Shown: positions 45,201 to 55,352, counted from the first letter of the stretch. The stretch: DNA of 64,000 nucleotides from Telmatactis stephensoni (GCA_029948255.1 JALIZF010001353.1:124001-188000), one strand, 5' to 3'. Translations and numbers: made by a program. The notes: a model not told the origin generated them from the sequence alone.

Positions 45201-48200
45201 TGTACGGATATGCTTCGCCGCACGCATGGTTGATATATCAAAAGCAAAAATCTAACATAGTTGGAAAAAAACAGGGTTCGCGTTGGAACGATTGTCGTGC
45301 ATATAACATATCGAGGCGGGCCCTCAAATACTCTTGTACACTAGATAATCAGTTGTACAACCGACAATCTTGTTGAAGTCCAAGATCGGCGTGATGAAAT
45401 ACACATTGACATGAGAGCGATTGCTTAACAGTTATATCATTATGTATGCTTTGATTAAATAATGTTGCGCGACTGCGTATCATCGTCAGGTGATTCCATG
45501 GACATGGTTGTGATGACAACAAAGGTGACAACACTAATCTGGGCTGGTTAGATGTATTAGGCCCGGGGGATGGGACTCCGATCGTAAATGGACGGGGATG
45601 CTCGTCGTACCTTTTAGGGGTCAAAATCTACAATCTGGTACCTTTTAGGGTGTCTCAGACTTAAGTGGACTACCAGAGACATAGCTGGTACCTTTTAGGG
45701 ACTGTTTTGGGGTAAATAAACTACCTAAAATAAGCATGAAAGGGACAATTTTGATGATCTGAATTGAATCTTCAAAGCACATCGATAACAAATGTTTCAT
45801 TACTTTAATTCTTTATTATTGTTTTTGAATTGGTACCTTTTAGGGGTAGAAATGAATTGTTGCCAGTCCCACTCAGGTACCCTTTAGGGGTCATTTTAAA
45901 AATTTCCGACGAGCATCGCCGTCCTCTTATATATAGGAGTCCCCCCCCCCCCCCGGGGGGGGGTATTAGGACACGGTTTTTCCTTCCAGAAAAGCTCAAA
46001 ATGGGAGGGAGCGGGATATATAACTAAAGAAAACAATAAAAAAGATATATCAGACAGCAAGGCTACTCCCAAAAAGATCTTGGTAAAATTTGCTACCCAA
46101 AAAGCGCTCTCCATGAAAAGTCCCAATTGGGTGGCGGCCACTACGGTTCATGGTTAATAAGGCTAAACATTTATATATTTTTGGTTCTATTTTTACCCTA
46201 ACGTCCACATATTTAGCCATTTTACGGCTAACGCTGGTTAACCCCATTGAAACAAAAGTTTCAGCTTCGCACCTCCCCCCGGCTCTTATGCTTGCTACTC
46301 TGAGGTGAGTTGCACGAGTGCGGAAAAATTATGCACAGTATTATATTTCCTTAGATCTAGAGAACGAGAAACAATTTGCCTAACTTGCATAGATTCGCAT
46401 GAAGATTCTGTAATCGCGCATCTTAGTGCCACTCTGGAACCACACCCTTCGATGGCAAATACTTATATTAGCTCTTATTATACAATTGTGACGTAAATTT
46501 ACCGAATAAGGTATCGTTTGAGGGCCAATATGGGACGGTAATACCCTCTAGAATTCCGGTTTGCGTATTCGGCCCTGTATGACGTCAATTTAAGCTTCAA
46601 ACCGGTTTCTTTTTCCCGCGCGCGCTGGTTTGCAAAAAGAACTGTTTAGACATCCGGTTTGCGCATTCGGCCCTGTATGACGTCAAGGCTTCAAACCGGT
46701 TTGACGGTTTTTCGCGCGCGCTGGTTTACAAAATGGGCTGTTTTGATAATAAAAGTACTGTTTAAAAGAATAGCGTAAAAGCAATTGTATAATAAATCCC
46801 TTATCAGATATTTTCTTGTGTATTACGGGCTGACGTTTTACTCATCCCTCGCATTTTGCCTCGCCTAAAGGCCCAGCAAAATACATACGCGACTCGTAAA
46901 ATATCAGCCCGTAATACACAAGAAAATATCTAATAAGTGGTATATATAGGGGAGCAACCAATCCCCGAGGTAATTAATGGACCGTTTTCTCAAGGTTGCG
47001 AACGCCGCGCAGCTTAAATTCAATATTAGTTTCGCTTTGAACCCAGATTTCAAACTTCGATGGCTATACATCCAGAATCAAACATCCAGATCTATTTTTG
47101 CGAACAAAAATTGCTATATAAATTGTGCTAGTTATAAAAACTTTTAAAATTGAAATTCAAAGTAGAAAATAATTTTTCATGACCCCTGAACAGCCTTTTA
47201 AATTTCCCGTCTTAAGAAATGCACGGGGCCATTAAAAAATGCTACCACTTAAATTTATATTTTGTGGCTATGACTAATTTACGACAAGAATGTTAGTGCC
47301 ACCTTAAATGTGTACCTACCAGAAATACAAAACAAAAAGGACATTTGGTACTGTCATGCTGAGACTAAATGCCTTCCAGTCCCTTACAAAATATCCCAGT
47401 AAAGCTTGCAGTGCAATACCAATACCATAGGATGACTGGACAAGTGTGTTGGCCCAGTTTCGTTTATTGGGTGCCACCATCTCTGCCATCAATGCAAACG
47501 CTGCAATGAAGGTCCCTAAATATCAAAATATCGAGGACAGAGTTAAATGTGATATTACAAACCTACTAGATATCCAATACTGATGATAACTACAATGTGA
47601 TGATTCAGGGGCAACAACTACAACAACATTTTGTATTACTTAAATGAAATTGAAACTGAAAATACAGTTAAAATTAAAATTAAATGTTACTCAGTGGAGT
47701 GGATTGAAAAGTAGGAAGGGGGTAGGGGTCAATTCATTTTATCATATGACCCATATTTGGCCCCACACATGCTCTTAAGAAAACCTTTGGAAATAGTCAC
47801 ATAACCTCAAGCCAAATATTTTCCCGTCCAGTCCTCCCACTCAGTCAATAAGTACATAACAAATTCCACCTGAAAACATTCCTCTTCCATCTGTTCCTTC
47901 TTTCCCTCAATTTTTTATATCTGCTAATTTGGCAATATATCAATGAGTAGGAGGATGGTGAGGATGATAATGACACTATGATAGTGATGATAATGATGAT
48001 GATGATGATGATGCACCTTTAGCTTAGTTAGCAATTTTGCTATATTTGAGGATTTTTTTTTATGTAACAGAAAAGAATTTCAATTTTTTGAAATTCCACT
48101 TTTTTTACAAAGAATTTATGACTGGTGAGCAATCATACCTGCCAGCTACACATTATTTCTAAAAATCAGGTTTTCAAAAAAAATATCCTCACACTATTAC

Positions 48201-49717
48201 ACCGAAAACAATGATACTGGACAATGCTAAGTAAAACTTGAATTGAATTGAATGTGTTCTTTCTGATGCAGTTGTTGTCACCAGAGCTTGCCTAATGAGA
48301 CCAGACTCTGCAAAAAGCCTATTTTCTGATAATTCTTCCCATCCTTTTCTCTGCTTTTTCTTCGCAAAAAAATAATTTTGTTTCTTTATTCTTTCACCCT
48401 ATTTTCCATCCTTTCTCTGTTTTTCATTATCTCCTCACAATTTTCTTTCATTTTCTTTTCTTTATTTGTTACTTCACAAGCTTCTATTTATTAATTAAAA
48501 TGACAACAGCTTACCTCCACTGCATATTCCAAGTGGAACACGAAGTATGACATACATGGTTAAGTTGACAGAAAAACTCTGAATCAAAGATGCCACAAAT
48601 TGGATAAACATGGTAGATAGTAGAGTCACTCGCCGGCCATAACGATCAGATATCCATCCAAAAAGATAAGCACCAACAAGTTTTCCAGCATAAAAAATAG
48701 TCTTGGTAAGGGGAATATACTTCTTGGCATCATCACAAATGATATCCCACTGAAATAGTATAAAATCACTGATGAGAAGAGAGAGAGAGAAGAGAAGAGA
48801 AGAGAAGAGAAGAGAAGAGAAGAGAAGAGAAGAGAAGGGAAGGGAAGGGAAGGGAAGGGAAGGGAAGGGAAGGGAAGGGAAGGGAAAAATTCGAAAATAC
48901 CACAATCCCGCACAAAAAAATGGTCAATCCCGCAATCCCGCTTGAAAAAACTCGAAAATACGGCTCACCACACGAAAAATTTGAAATACCACTCCCACGG
49001 GACCTCATGCCATGGAATTTTCTATCGAGCGCCAGAAGCAAAATCCAGCATCTCGCAGGCCTCAAAAATACAGCATTACCGCAATTTCAAATCATTTTTC
49101 CCGTAATATCGCAGCTCAAAAAAAGAAAATACCGCATACCACAGGGTTTGAGAATCCCGCAATACCGCAATTTGTTTTGTAAAATACCGCAATACTGCAC
49201 AAAGAAATGGTCAATCCCGCAATCCTGCAAACCCCTAGGACCCCCTTAATAAGTTTTTTTTTTTCCTGGATGTTGGCTGATCGTTTGTGTATTTCCTGTC
49301 TCTGCCCTGAGCTGCTTTACTGAAAACTATAATCTCCCACACCAAGGATTGAGTTCCCCTTTAAAAGCATTCATTTTCCACTATAATTTTACTCACATCA
49401 GTAGCAATTGAAGTAAAATCAGTGTCATACTGCAGTTCTCCACAATATGTCTTATTATCCTGCCAAAACTGGCAAAACCCTTTTCCTGTGATATTGCTGT
49501 TATTCTCACATGATAATTGACTCTCTTTGACTTTTCTGGCAGCAAAGGCAGGAGCATACGTGTACCATGACTGAGGGATAACTGCCAGGAAAAGTAAGGT
49601 CCACTGGATCGCCTGAAACTTAGAGAACTCTCCAACTTTCTGTAGAATGTTGTCAAATTCTGATTTCTTGTAAATACGTGAGGATGAAAAGTCCTCTGAT
49701 ATTTGTTGAGATGCCAT
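34236..49717 (-). CDS. SLC22-type organic cation/carnitine transporter
   Basis: Nine coding exons on the minus strand: 49397-49717, 48515-48749, 47320-47515, 44920-45147, 43764-43898, 43205-43287, 42511-42631, 41741-41807, 34236-34415. All are GT-AG and phases close to 521 residues, the usual SLC22 size. Start ATG is at 49717. The product is a 12-helix major-facilitator transporter of the plasma membrane moving organic ions. Visible marks: N-terminal FDNILQKVGEF, a large first extracellular loop with several cysteines and NNSN/NIT glycosylation sites, the MFS signature GWISDRYGRR (about 138-147), PESPRWL (254-260), YYGLGFNSGNLSGNFF, RIGGMAAPY and C-terminal LPETRGKPLP. Substrate class (cation, anion, carnitine) cannot be told. 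The last intron (34416-41740) holds an oppositely oriented lectin gene. Confidence 0.92.
35469..35690. mobile_element. MITE, ATAAGCC family, copy 2
   Basis: 222 bp, ends AATAAGCCCAAAGAGTGATG and the inverse CATCACTCTTGGGGCTTATT. Longer interior than copy 1. Lies in the last SLC22 intron. Confidence 0.75.
36082..36124. repeat. Perfect inverted repeat, 21-bp arms, 1-bp loop
   Basis: Arms 36082-36102 and 36104-36124, with TCATCTTGTTAGTTC at the outer end. Confidence 0.9.
36432..36520. mobile_element. MITE fragment related to 61321-61560
   Basis: ATTTTAAAAAATGTTGTC, then GAGGTCTCCAGCC and GGAGTATGGGTAG, match the complement of the right end of the element in the CAD gene intron. No second end found. 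Confidence 0.5.
36902..37053. mobile_element. MITE, ATAAGCC family, copy 3 (partial)
   Basis: Left end ACAAGCCCCAAGCCAGATGA and inner CCCCTCTCTATACCAG resemble copies 1 and 2. The right end stops at AAAGGATTCTGGTATT, without the terminal part. Confidence 0.6.
37134..37235 (-). repeat. Dispersed repeat, copy 2
   Basis: Inverse relative of 17960-18068 (GCGCGCGCGATGGCG, AAATAGCCTTAGCCGCC, GAGTTTCGCTCTCTTAGT). Confidence 0.6.
37431..37438 (+). promoter_or_regulatory. Putative TATA box of the lectin gene
   Basis: TATAAATA about 210 bp upstream of the lectin start codon. A possible 5' UTR intron ends at TATTTCAG (37638). Confidence 0.35.
37651..39524 (+). CDS. Secreted C-type lectin, QPD (galactose-type) site
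   Basis: Three exons: 37651-37738 (donor GTGAGT), 38832-39047 (acceptor ATTTCAG, donor GTAAAA), 39295-39524. Both junctions are phase 1, giving 177 residues. Exon 1 is a signal peptide (MFKNFLVGLLLILVGSSAG). The remainder is one long-form C-type lectin domain with the extra N-terminal Cys pair: CPSGWYSYEGSRSCYRV, KACLSIGGDLVKIDS, then QPD (125-127) followed by ANNEEGC, and WND (149-151). QPD with WND predicts calcium-dependent binding of galactose-type sugars. Outside the cell it could act in recognition of microbes or symbionts, but nothing here proves that. It is nested within the last intron of the minus-strand SLC22-type gene. It is followed by AATAAA at 39576-39581. Confidence 0.9.
38142..38317. 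mobile_element. Fold-back element in the lectin intron 1
   Basis: Arms 38142-38216 and 38244-38317, imperfect inverses (CTTAGCCCTTTGTCGGA / TCCGACAAAGAGCTAAG; TACTGACGTATCGAT / TTGAAACGTCAGTACG). The AAACGTCAG motif resembles Penelope-like element ends, but no coding part lies adjacent. Confidence 0.65.
39576..39581 (+). terminator. Poly(A) signal of the lectin gene
   Basis: AATAAA 52 bp past the stop codon. Confidence 0.6.
39630..39675. repeat. Homopolymer T then G tract
   Basis: About 29 T followed by about 16 G. Length is likely unstable and sequencing may be inexact. Confidence 0.9.
39890..40920 (-). pseudogene. Penelope-like retroelement RT remnant
   Basis: On the minus strand, 39897-40241 encodes TSEIYRKPAYIDLYLHFDSH then HSLIHKLAIIRPLNYRADSI, the post-palm region of Penelope-like RTs. 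Further upstream (40321-40524 and beyond), VELTEICL and surrounding codons match the RT core but with frameshifts and stops. No complete RT or GIY-YIG remains. Lies in the last SLC22 intron downstream of the lectin gene. Confidence 0.7.
41425..41680. mobile_element. Young MITE with 78-bp inverted ends
   Basis: Arms 41425-41502 and 41603-41680 differ at one position by eye (AACCGC / GACCGC). Ends CACCTATTTCAAAAAAGG are flanked by TA on both sides, indicating a Tc1/mariner-type target. Related ends occur at 53148-53265. Intronic in the SLC22-type gene. Confidence 0.9.
42145..42224. repeat. Poly-T / T-rich tract
   Basis: About 80 bp, almost only T with scattered C, in an SLC22 intron. No element boundary. 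Confidence 0.9.
42888..42985 (-). mobile_element. SINE fragment (head and start of body)
   Basis: Minus-strand TGTGGCTAAGTTAGTTAGTG (A-box), then AGGCTCGATTGC (B-box) and CATACTTGTTTCGACTTC, matching the SINE at 26350-26600. Confidence 0.7.
43540..43745. other. CpG-rich island in an SLC22 intron
   Basis: Dense CpG (ACGACGTCACGAAGCCGCG, GACGTCGAGGACGTC, CGTCGCGTCGCG) with several GACGTC sites, in otherwise CpG-poor intron DNA. No gene recognised; could be an enhancer, an alternative promoter or an inserted repeat. Confidence 0.4.
44252..44461. mobile_element. Fold-back with a nested 53-bp CAGTAGCGG unit
   Basis: Arms 44252-44305 and 44407-44461 are inverse repeats (TTATACAATGATTTCGAGTG outer, CCCACGAGTCACTTGTAT inner). 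Inside sit a hairpin (ATACACACGATTAGGCGAG) and a tiny 44355-44407 unit with inverted CAGTAGCGG / CCGCTACTG ends. Confidence 0.7.
45562..45962 (+). mobile_element. GGTACCTTTTAGGG element, copy 2
   Basis: 401 bp, flanked by a perfect 8-bp duplication GTATTAGG (45554-45561, 45963-45970). Same orientation and layout as copy 1: CCCGGGGG end, GGACGGGGATGCTCGTCG, and five direct GGTACC(T/C)TTTAGGG motifs. The right G/C run is expanded. In the intron between SLC22 exons 3 and 4. Confidence 0.9.
46556..46745. repeat. Two-copy tandem repeat of about 98 bp with CRE-like sites
   Basis: Units at 46556 and 46654 each contain CCGGTTTGCG, GGCCCTGTATGACGTCAA, AAACCGGTTT and CGCGCGCGCTGGTTT. Each unit has one TGACGTCA palindrome. 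Intronic. Confidence 0.8.
46801..46935. mobile_element. Fold-back with TCGCCTAAAGGC apex
   Basis: Arms 46801-46841 and 46895-46935 (TTATCAGATATTTTCTTGTG, TATTACGGGCTGA and inverse). The apex contains GCCTCGCCTAAAGGCCC, like 13651-13808. Confidence 0.75.
48780..48886. repeat. (AGAGA)n / (AGGGA)n microsatellite
   Basis: Pentanucleotide purine repeat changing from AGAGA to AGGGA units, directly beside the SLC22 exon 2 acceptor (exon starts 48749). Confidence 0.95.
48900..49245. mobile_element. Element built of CCGCAAT-type short repeats
   Basis: Many copies of AATCCCGCAAT / AATACCGCAAT. ATGGTCAATCCCGCAATCC occurs near both ends (48919, 49208) in direct orientation. The left boundary is hidden by the microsatellite. 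No coding capacity. Confidence 0.55.
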
Positions 49718-49737
49718 TTTAGCCACAAATTATTTTA

Positions 49738-50702
49738 CCTGTATAAAACTGAGAAATAAATAAAAAATCAATGAAAATAAAGTATTCAGTACAACACTAA
49801 CTTTAACATGAGATTGATCAAAGATTAGCCAATTGTATCAGTTTATGATTTGATATTCTTGCATGATTTCTTTCTGAATTAATTATTCATAAATGGGTGC
49901 TGCTTTATAACGAAGGTGCAGTCATCACATCAATGAATAATTACAGACTATAAAACTGTAGCTGAAAAGCCCTGACCTAGTTATAAGTCCCCTTCTCTGC
50001 TTGTCATGGGAATGGAATTTGAAGCAACATTTGCTGCCCACTTATGAGAGGTACTGTTCACCTAAAAACCCAAATTTAGAGAGCTAGAGAGCTACTTCGA
50101 CATCAAAGCACTAACTATGACCGCTTACCATTTCTAAATAATATACAGTCAAATAGTAATAGTATTTTGAGGTCAAATAGCCAGGGACAGCTCCCTATAT
50201 GCGTCAGACATTTAATTTCAGTGGCAGTAATACATTCATTTTGCACAAAAATTAGTTTTCTACGTATTGCATCTGACGTCATTCTAAACCTTGTTGGAAT
50301 TTTTATCAGCTGAAAGACAAGTTTTGAATAGAAAATTCTCTGGTCGAGAGCACATGGTGGTGGGCATGCATGCAAACATATATTATTGACCACCATTTGA
50401 GGCAGATATTGAGATTCATCAGCTGTTTGAAACCCAGCAATAAAATCTGGTAATCAAAACCTGTATTCCCACCAATATCACTTGACTTTTTGAAAGCAAA
50501 ACAAAGTATCAACAATAAATGCTTAAGAGCGGCGGCAAACAAGACAAGCTTTCCAGTAGCTCGGACAACATAATTTTCCATAGACGCATTGTCTCGCTGG
50601 CTGAGTCTAGGAAACAATTTTTACTGGTTGCCTGAAAAATGTTTTCAGAAAGTTTTGGAGACTAGAATTAAGCTTATGTAAAATAGACGTTTATGACTTA
50701 CC
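49738..50702 (-). other. Putative 5' UTR intron of the SLC22-type gene
   Basis: A minus-strand acceptor TTTTATACAG (ending 49739) lies 20 bp upstream of the start codon, and a consensus donor CTG|GTAAGT at 50702/50701. A non-coding first exon upstream of 50702 would fit. Within it I see no element or gene. Confidence 0.4.
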
Positions 50703-51513
50703 AGTTATAAAAACGGTGCAGGAATCAAATCAAAGCAATCAATACTTATAAGTGATGTGGCTACCCGCTGTTACATGACACCATCGGTTGATCGATATGA
50801 TATAAACCTGTATCTAATGTCACGTACTCAGTCACTACAGATAGTAACGCATTCTCGTACGAAAGCGCGGGAAAACATGCTTCAACAGCCCAAGCAGTGT
50901 TCATCCTGATTTTTTCCTAAAACATTGCTTTATAGGTTGTTCTCTTTCCCTGGTCAAAGAATACACGAGAAATTATCATCAATACACGACAGTTGAATCT
51001 ACGGTACTTTTATTTGTAAACACGAACGAAAACAGTCAAAACACGAACGCGTCTACAAGTTCCCGCCGAATTTTTGAGCATGCGCAATGCGCTTTTCACC
51101 CGTCTCAATCTTCAGTCAAATCTCGTCAAATCTAATAAAAGTAAGTTGAGATTCTCTGGTCTCTTGCCTTTATATATTTTCGTAACAATATGGAAACACA
51201 CTTTTCTAATTATTGTATTCATAAAGAGGTATGTCGACTTTGTCGCTGTTTGGATGTCTCGGTCTCGGAAAGGAATGTTATAAAGCACTAACTTTTCACG
51301 ACAGCTCTTTTCACTCTTCAGATAGGCTTGCAAGATGACGTCATCAGATTCCATTGTTAGGAGGCCGCAATCTTGGATGTGACGTCATCTCTCAAGAGGC
51401 CGTTGGAAAATCCTGGATCCACCCCTGGACAGCCTTATCTAGGTTTACTAAACCTCTAATGGTTTTAATTTTAAAACTTCCCAGTATGCACAATGGCTTG
51501 CACAATGCATTTT
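50703..51513. other. Intergenic, likely SLC22 promoter side
   Basis: No gene recognised. Short open frames on both strands lack family features. Confidence 0.4.
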
Positions 51514-51977
51514 CAGGGTTCCCAGGGGTCAGGGAAAAGTCAGGGAAAAACACAGTCAGGGAAAAGTCAGTGAATTCTTTATTTGGTCAGGGAAATTGAG
51601 ATTTTCACTTGAAGTCAGGGAAAAGTCAGGGAATTTTGTATAAGTAACTAAAAATATTTCTTGTAGATGCTATTTTAAGTAAAGAAAAAACTTTCAAAAA
51701 GAGATTAAATTATTTGGAGAATCAAACTGGTCATGTTAGTTACATCAACATTTTTTTAGTTTTTGTCTTCTGTGGAATAGTACGAAAATAATGACCTGGA
51801 CACAACTTAAAGGCAGCCATATTGGAAGTAACTTATGAATTGTTGTTGTTATTGTTGTTGTTGTTTGTTTGTTGGTTTTTTTCTTGTGCAAAATAGTCAT
51901 GAAAAACTGAGTTTTAGTCAGGGAAAAGTCAGTGAAAAGTCAGGGAATTTAATATTTCAAAATGGCTGGGAACCCTG
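51514..51977. mobile_element. CAGGG-ended element with 5-bp duplication, GTCAGGGAAAA repeats
   Basis: 464 bp, ends CAGGGTTCCCAG / CTGGGAACCCTG, with direct ATTTT on both sides (51509-51513, 51978-51982). About nine GTCAGGGAAAA or GTCAGTGAA motifs are clustered at the two ends. No coding region. hAT-like by its CAG start, but with a 5-bp rather than 8-bp duplication. Confidence 0.8.
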
Positions 51978-52885
51978 ATTTTTCATCTTTATGGATACAG
52001 TAACTGCATAACACAGGTCTCTTATGTCCCAACAGCTGGAATTATGATACATTTCTTTCTAAAATGAAGCCTCTATACATTAGACAGTCTGCAATATTAT
52101 GGATACCTTTCTATGGCCCTTTGGTGTCTGTTTTAAAGAGGTTCCATTGCATAGGAAAAGGAAGCAAAATGTAAAACAAATAGAAGTGAAGTTGAAAGGG
52201 AAGTGAAAAGGATGAATTAAGGAAAGAAAAGCTCAAGACATTGATCCACAATAGGGCCCCTGAGTTATTTTACATTTAATATTTTACATTAGGTGATGGA
52301 TACAGGGGCAATACACACCCTTCCAAAATGAACACCTTGAAAGACGGGGATGTCCCCCTCCCCACCCATTGCCCAAGTACTCCCCCTCTGGGAGTTACAT
52401 TTGATAGGATAAGGGCCAGGGCAGATTAGGAGTGTGGAATGGGTGGTTAACCAACCCTTTATTTTGCAGCAAAATCCTAATATATATTTTAAACAAATAT
52501 GGCAACATTCTTTCGGGTGTGGTGTCCCTGAAGCTAGCCCTGGCCCCATTGAGAATTCCTACAACCAACCTGGTAGGGATATTTCTAATTGGCATCTGAA
52601 ATAAACACATACCAATTAACTCTCATCCTCATACCAGCCCAGTGCTTTCTCCTAAAGCTTCTTGAAAGATCCCAATAACTTCACAGGCCTGTTAATCTAC
52701 GAGGAAAATATTTCACAAATGTATTAAGCACACACTTGTAAACTTACCTGCAAAATCCTATTAATAGAAATTCAAAATGTGTGTTTCAAGAAACACCCCA
52801 AACCTTATCAGGCCAATGCATAGTTATCAGGTTTTGAGAAACAGCAAATGGTCAGCCTTGGTAAGATACAAATCAGCCTGTAATA
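51978..52885. other. Intergenic stretch
   Basis: No gene or clear element recognised. Confidence 0.4.
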
Positions 52886-53068
52886 GCCAATTTGCATGAT
52901 GGCGTCATTTGACTACAACTACCAGAATGCTTTACGAATTTTCTTTCTTATTCAGATTTGTTTTCCCTCTTGAGGATAGTTAAACAATTGGTACTAATTA
53001 ATTTACAAAAGAAAGTGGGCAAAGCATTCTGGTAGCTGTAGTCAAATGACGGCATCATGCAAATGGCC
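52886..53068. mobile_element. MITE, GGCCATTTGCATGATG family, complete copy
   Basis: 183 bp with about 45-bp inverted ends (CATGATGGCGTCATTTGAC / GTCAAATGACGGCATCATG) and TA on both sides (52884-52885, 53069-53070). Relative: 2459-2598. Confidence 0.85.
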
Positions 53069-53147
53069 TATTTAATTGGTTTAAAACATTTAGGAATAAT
53101 ATATTTGTTCTACATGGATATGCTTTGTTGAGTTTCCTGTAAGTATA

Positions 53148-53265
53148 CACTTATTTCAAAAATCGTTGTCGATTTGAATACATTAATTACCATAAAACCA
53201 GCATTCATTTCGGTCTTGGCTTGATGCTCGTAGCTTGACTTGTGACAAGATTTTTGAAATAAGTG
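53148..53265. mobile_element. Short MITE, CACTTATTTCAAAAAT ends
   Basis: 118 bp, flanked by TA. Ends CACTTATTTCAAAAATCG / inverse, both followed by GTTGTC or its equivalent. Ends resemble those of 41425-41680. Confidence 0.8.
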
Positions 53266-53343
53266 TATATATCACTGAAATGGCAATATTTGTATGTCTC
53301 TGAAAATATCCATACCCTACCATGCATGGAGGAAAATGGCAAC

Positions 53344-53372
53344 TCTAGAGGGAAGGGGGGGGGGGGGGGGGG
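53344..53372. repeat. G homopolymer tract
   Basis: About 20 consecutive G. Length may be unreliable. Confidence 0.8.
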
Positions 53373-53460
53373 TCAGGGCTTTAAAAAAACATTGGGGATA
53401 AAAAGCATATCATCAGCTCTTCCATCTCTCTACAATTGCAACCTCAGCTTTCAACGTTGA

Positions 53461-53995
53461 TTACCTCTGTACAATGACCACCTCTAGTTCTATACAATGA
53501 CCACCTCTGAACAAATGACCTGACCTCTGTACAATGACCACCTTTGTACAATGACTACCTTAATTTGTACAATGACCACACCTATGTACAATGACTACCT
53601 CTGTACAATGCATGACTCCTTCTGTACAATGAACACCTCTGTGCAAGGACCTGCACCTCTTGCTAATGACCACTTCTCTACAATTACCACCTCTATACAA
53701 TGACTACCTTTGTACTCGTAATCAAATAAGACGACTCATGCAAATAAAGCAAGCTACAATGACCTGACCTCTGTACAATGCATGACATTACTTCTGTACA
53801 ATGACCACTTCTGTGCAAGGACCATCTCTTGCTAATGACCACTTCTCTACAATTACCACCTCTATACAATGACTACCTTAATTTGTACAATGATTACCTC
53901 TGTACAATGACCATCTCTGTACCATGACTACCTATGTATATGATTACCTCTATACAATGACCACCTCTAGCTCTACAATGACCATCTCTCTACAG
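53461..53995. repeat. 17-bp minisatellite (CTCTGTACAATGACCAC)
   Basis: About 25-30 diverged units of CTCTGTACAATGACCAC, some shortened or interrupted. A segment of several units (TGTGCAAGGACC, TTGCTAATGACCACTTC) is itself duplicated at about 53640 and 53812. Confidence 0.9.
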
Positions 53996-54327
53996 ACTTA
54001 CTTCACCGACATTACCACCAGGTCTATTTTTCTTTAGTATATCAGTTAGTGCCTTTTTCAATGCTATATATCCTACAAATATGGTCAAACCTGCTTATGC
54101 AGACAATCACATCAAGTAACACTTTTGCCATAACAAATGAATATGCTTGTTTACTGGCAAATACTTTATTTAAAGAGTCCTCCAGTCAGAGTTTTGAGTG
54201 GGCAGCACAAAATGCGACTACTGATCATGACAACATCTGAAAAATAGATTAAAACAATTAATGTGCATTAAATAAGTGATCACATTATTTCTCTAAAAAA
54301 TGTAAAAACCAGAACTAGTGATGGCCC

Positions 54328-54744
54328 CCCGGGGGGGGACTCCTATATATAAGAGGACGGGGATGCTCGTCGGAAATTTTAAAAATGACCCCTAAAAGGT
54401 ACCAGTCATATCCGGGATGGGCGTGGCAATACACGTTTTTACCCCTAAAAGGTACCAACTCAAAAACACTAAATTTAACATTTTGCAAATTTAAGTCAAT
54501 CAAGCAATCAATTGTGTCTAATATTTATATGCGAACAATTTGATGGTCGTGCAATCCGATCTTTGTTTCCAGTATTTAATCGTTGATGGAGAAAAAAATC
54601 ACCCTAAAAGGTACCAGCCAGGTCTCTAGTAGTCCACTAAAGTCTGAGATACCCTAAAAGGTACCATCTAGATTGCTGATTTTGACCCCTAAAAGGTACG
54701 ACGAGCATCCCCGTCCATTTACGATCGGAGTCCCCCCCCCCGGG
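54328..54744 (-). mobile_element. GGTACCTTTTAGGG element, copy 3
   Basis: 417 bp, inverse to copies 1 and 2, flanked by a perfect 8-bp duplication GATGGCCC (54320-54327, 54745-54752). Five CCCTAAAAGGTACC motifs. Very similar to copy 1, including the central CAAACAATTTGATGGTCGTG-type region. Confidence 0.92.
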
Positions 54745-55183
54745 GATGGCCCATTTGTTTGAAAATATATACATTACAGTTACAATTGAAGTGATCATTA
54801 TTCTTAGATTTAATCCTTGGTTAGTCAAATACCCAGCTTTCAAACAACTGGGTGAAGCTATAAGTAAACTTTGCTTACACATGCAACAAATGATGCAACA
54901 AATGATGCAAACAGTTGGGAGTTACTAAAAAATTCCTTGCCCTCCCCCCTATCCCCCTATATTTCCCAAAGGGTGAAAGCAGCTTTGCACATTAAGTAAC
55001 AATAGTCTGCTTATCATCCCTCAGAGTGATTGAAAACATTCTAATTCCATAACATTTCACATCTTCACTCTATCTTCAAGTCTAGATTTTTGATTGTCAG
55101 AAACTGAAATTTGCAATACATGGATATCATTATTCAAAAAATATTTATAAAGTTGTAAAATGAGTGTGTCAACCATTTGAATA

Positions 55184-55352
55184 CAGGGCCGTAGCCACCA
55201 TTTCAACATTGGTACGGTTTTTTTAAAGTTGGTCCAGTATTTTTGCTTTTCTACACGAATTCATGCTATAAAAATGTAATAACAATCAGGTTCCAACGGT
55301 AAAAGTTGGTCCAGTTGAAACCTGACTAACCGTACCGGTGGCTACAGCCCTG
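55184..55352. mobile_element. CAGGGCCGTAGCCACC element with 5-bp duplication
   Basis: 169 bp, ends CAGGGCCGTAGCCACC / GGTGGCTACAGCCCTG, with direct GAATA on both sides (55179-55183, 55353-55357). TTGGTCCAGT motif near both ends. No coding region. Confidence 0.85.

Noticed and set aside
48495..49065. Minus-strand frames with FPSLPFPS-type repeats
   Set aside because: Translation of the pentanucleotide microsatellite beside the SLC22 exon 2; only 48515-48749 is coding.
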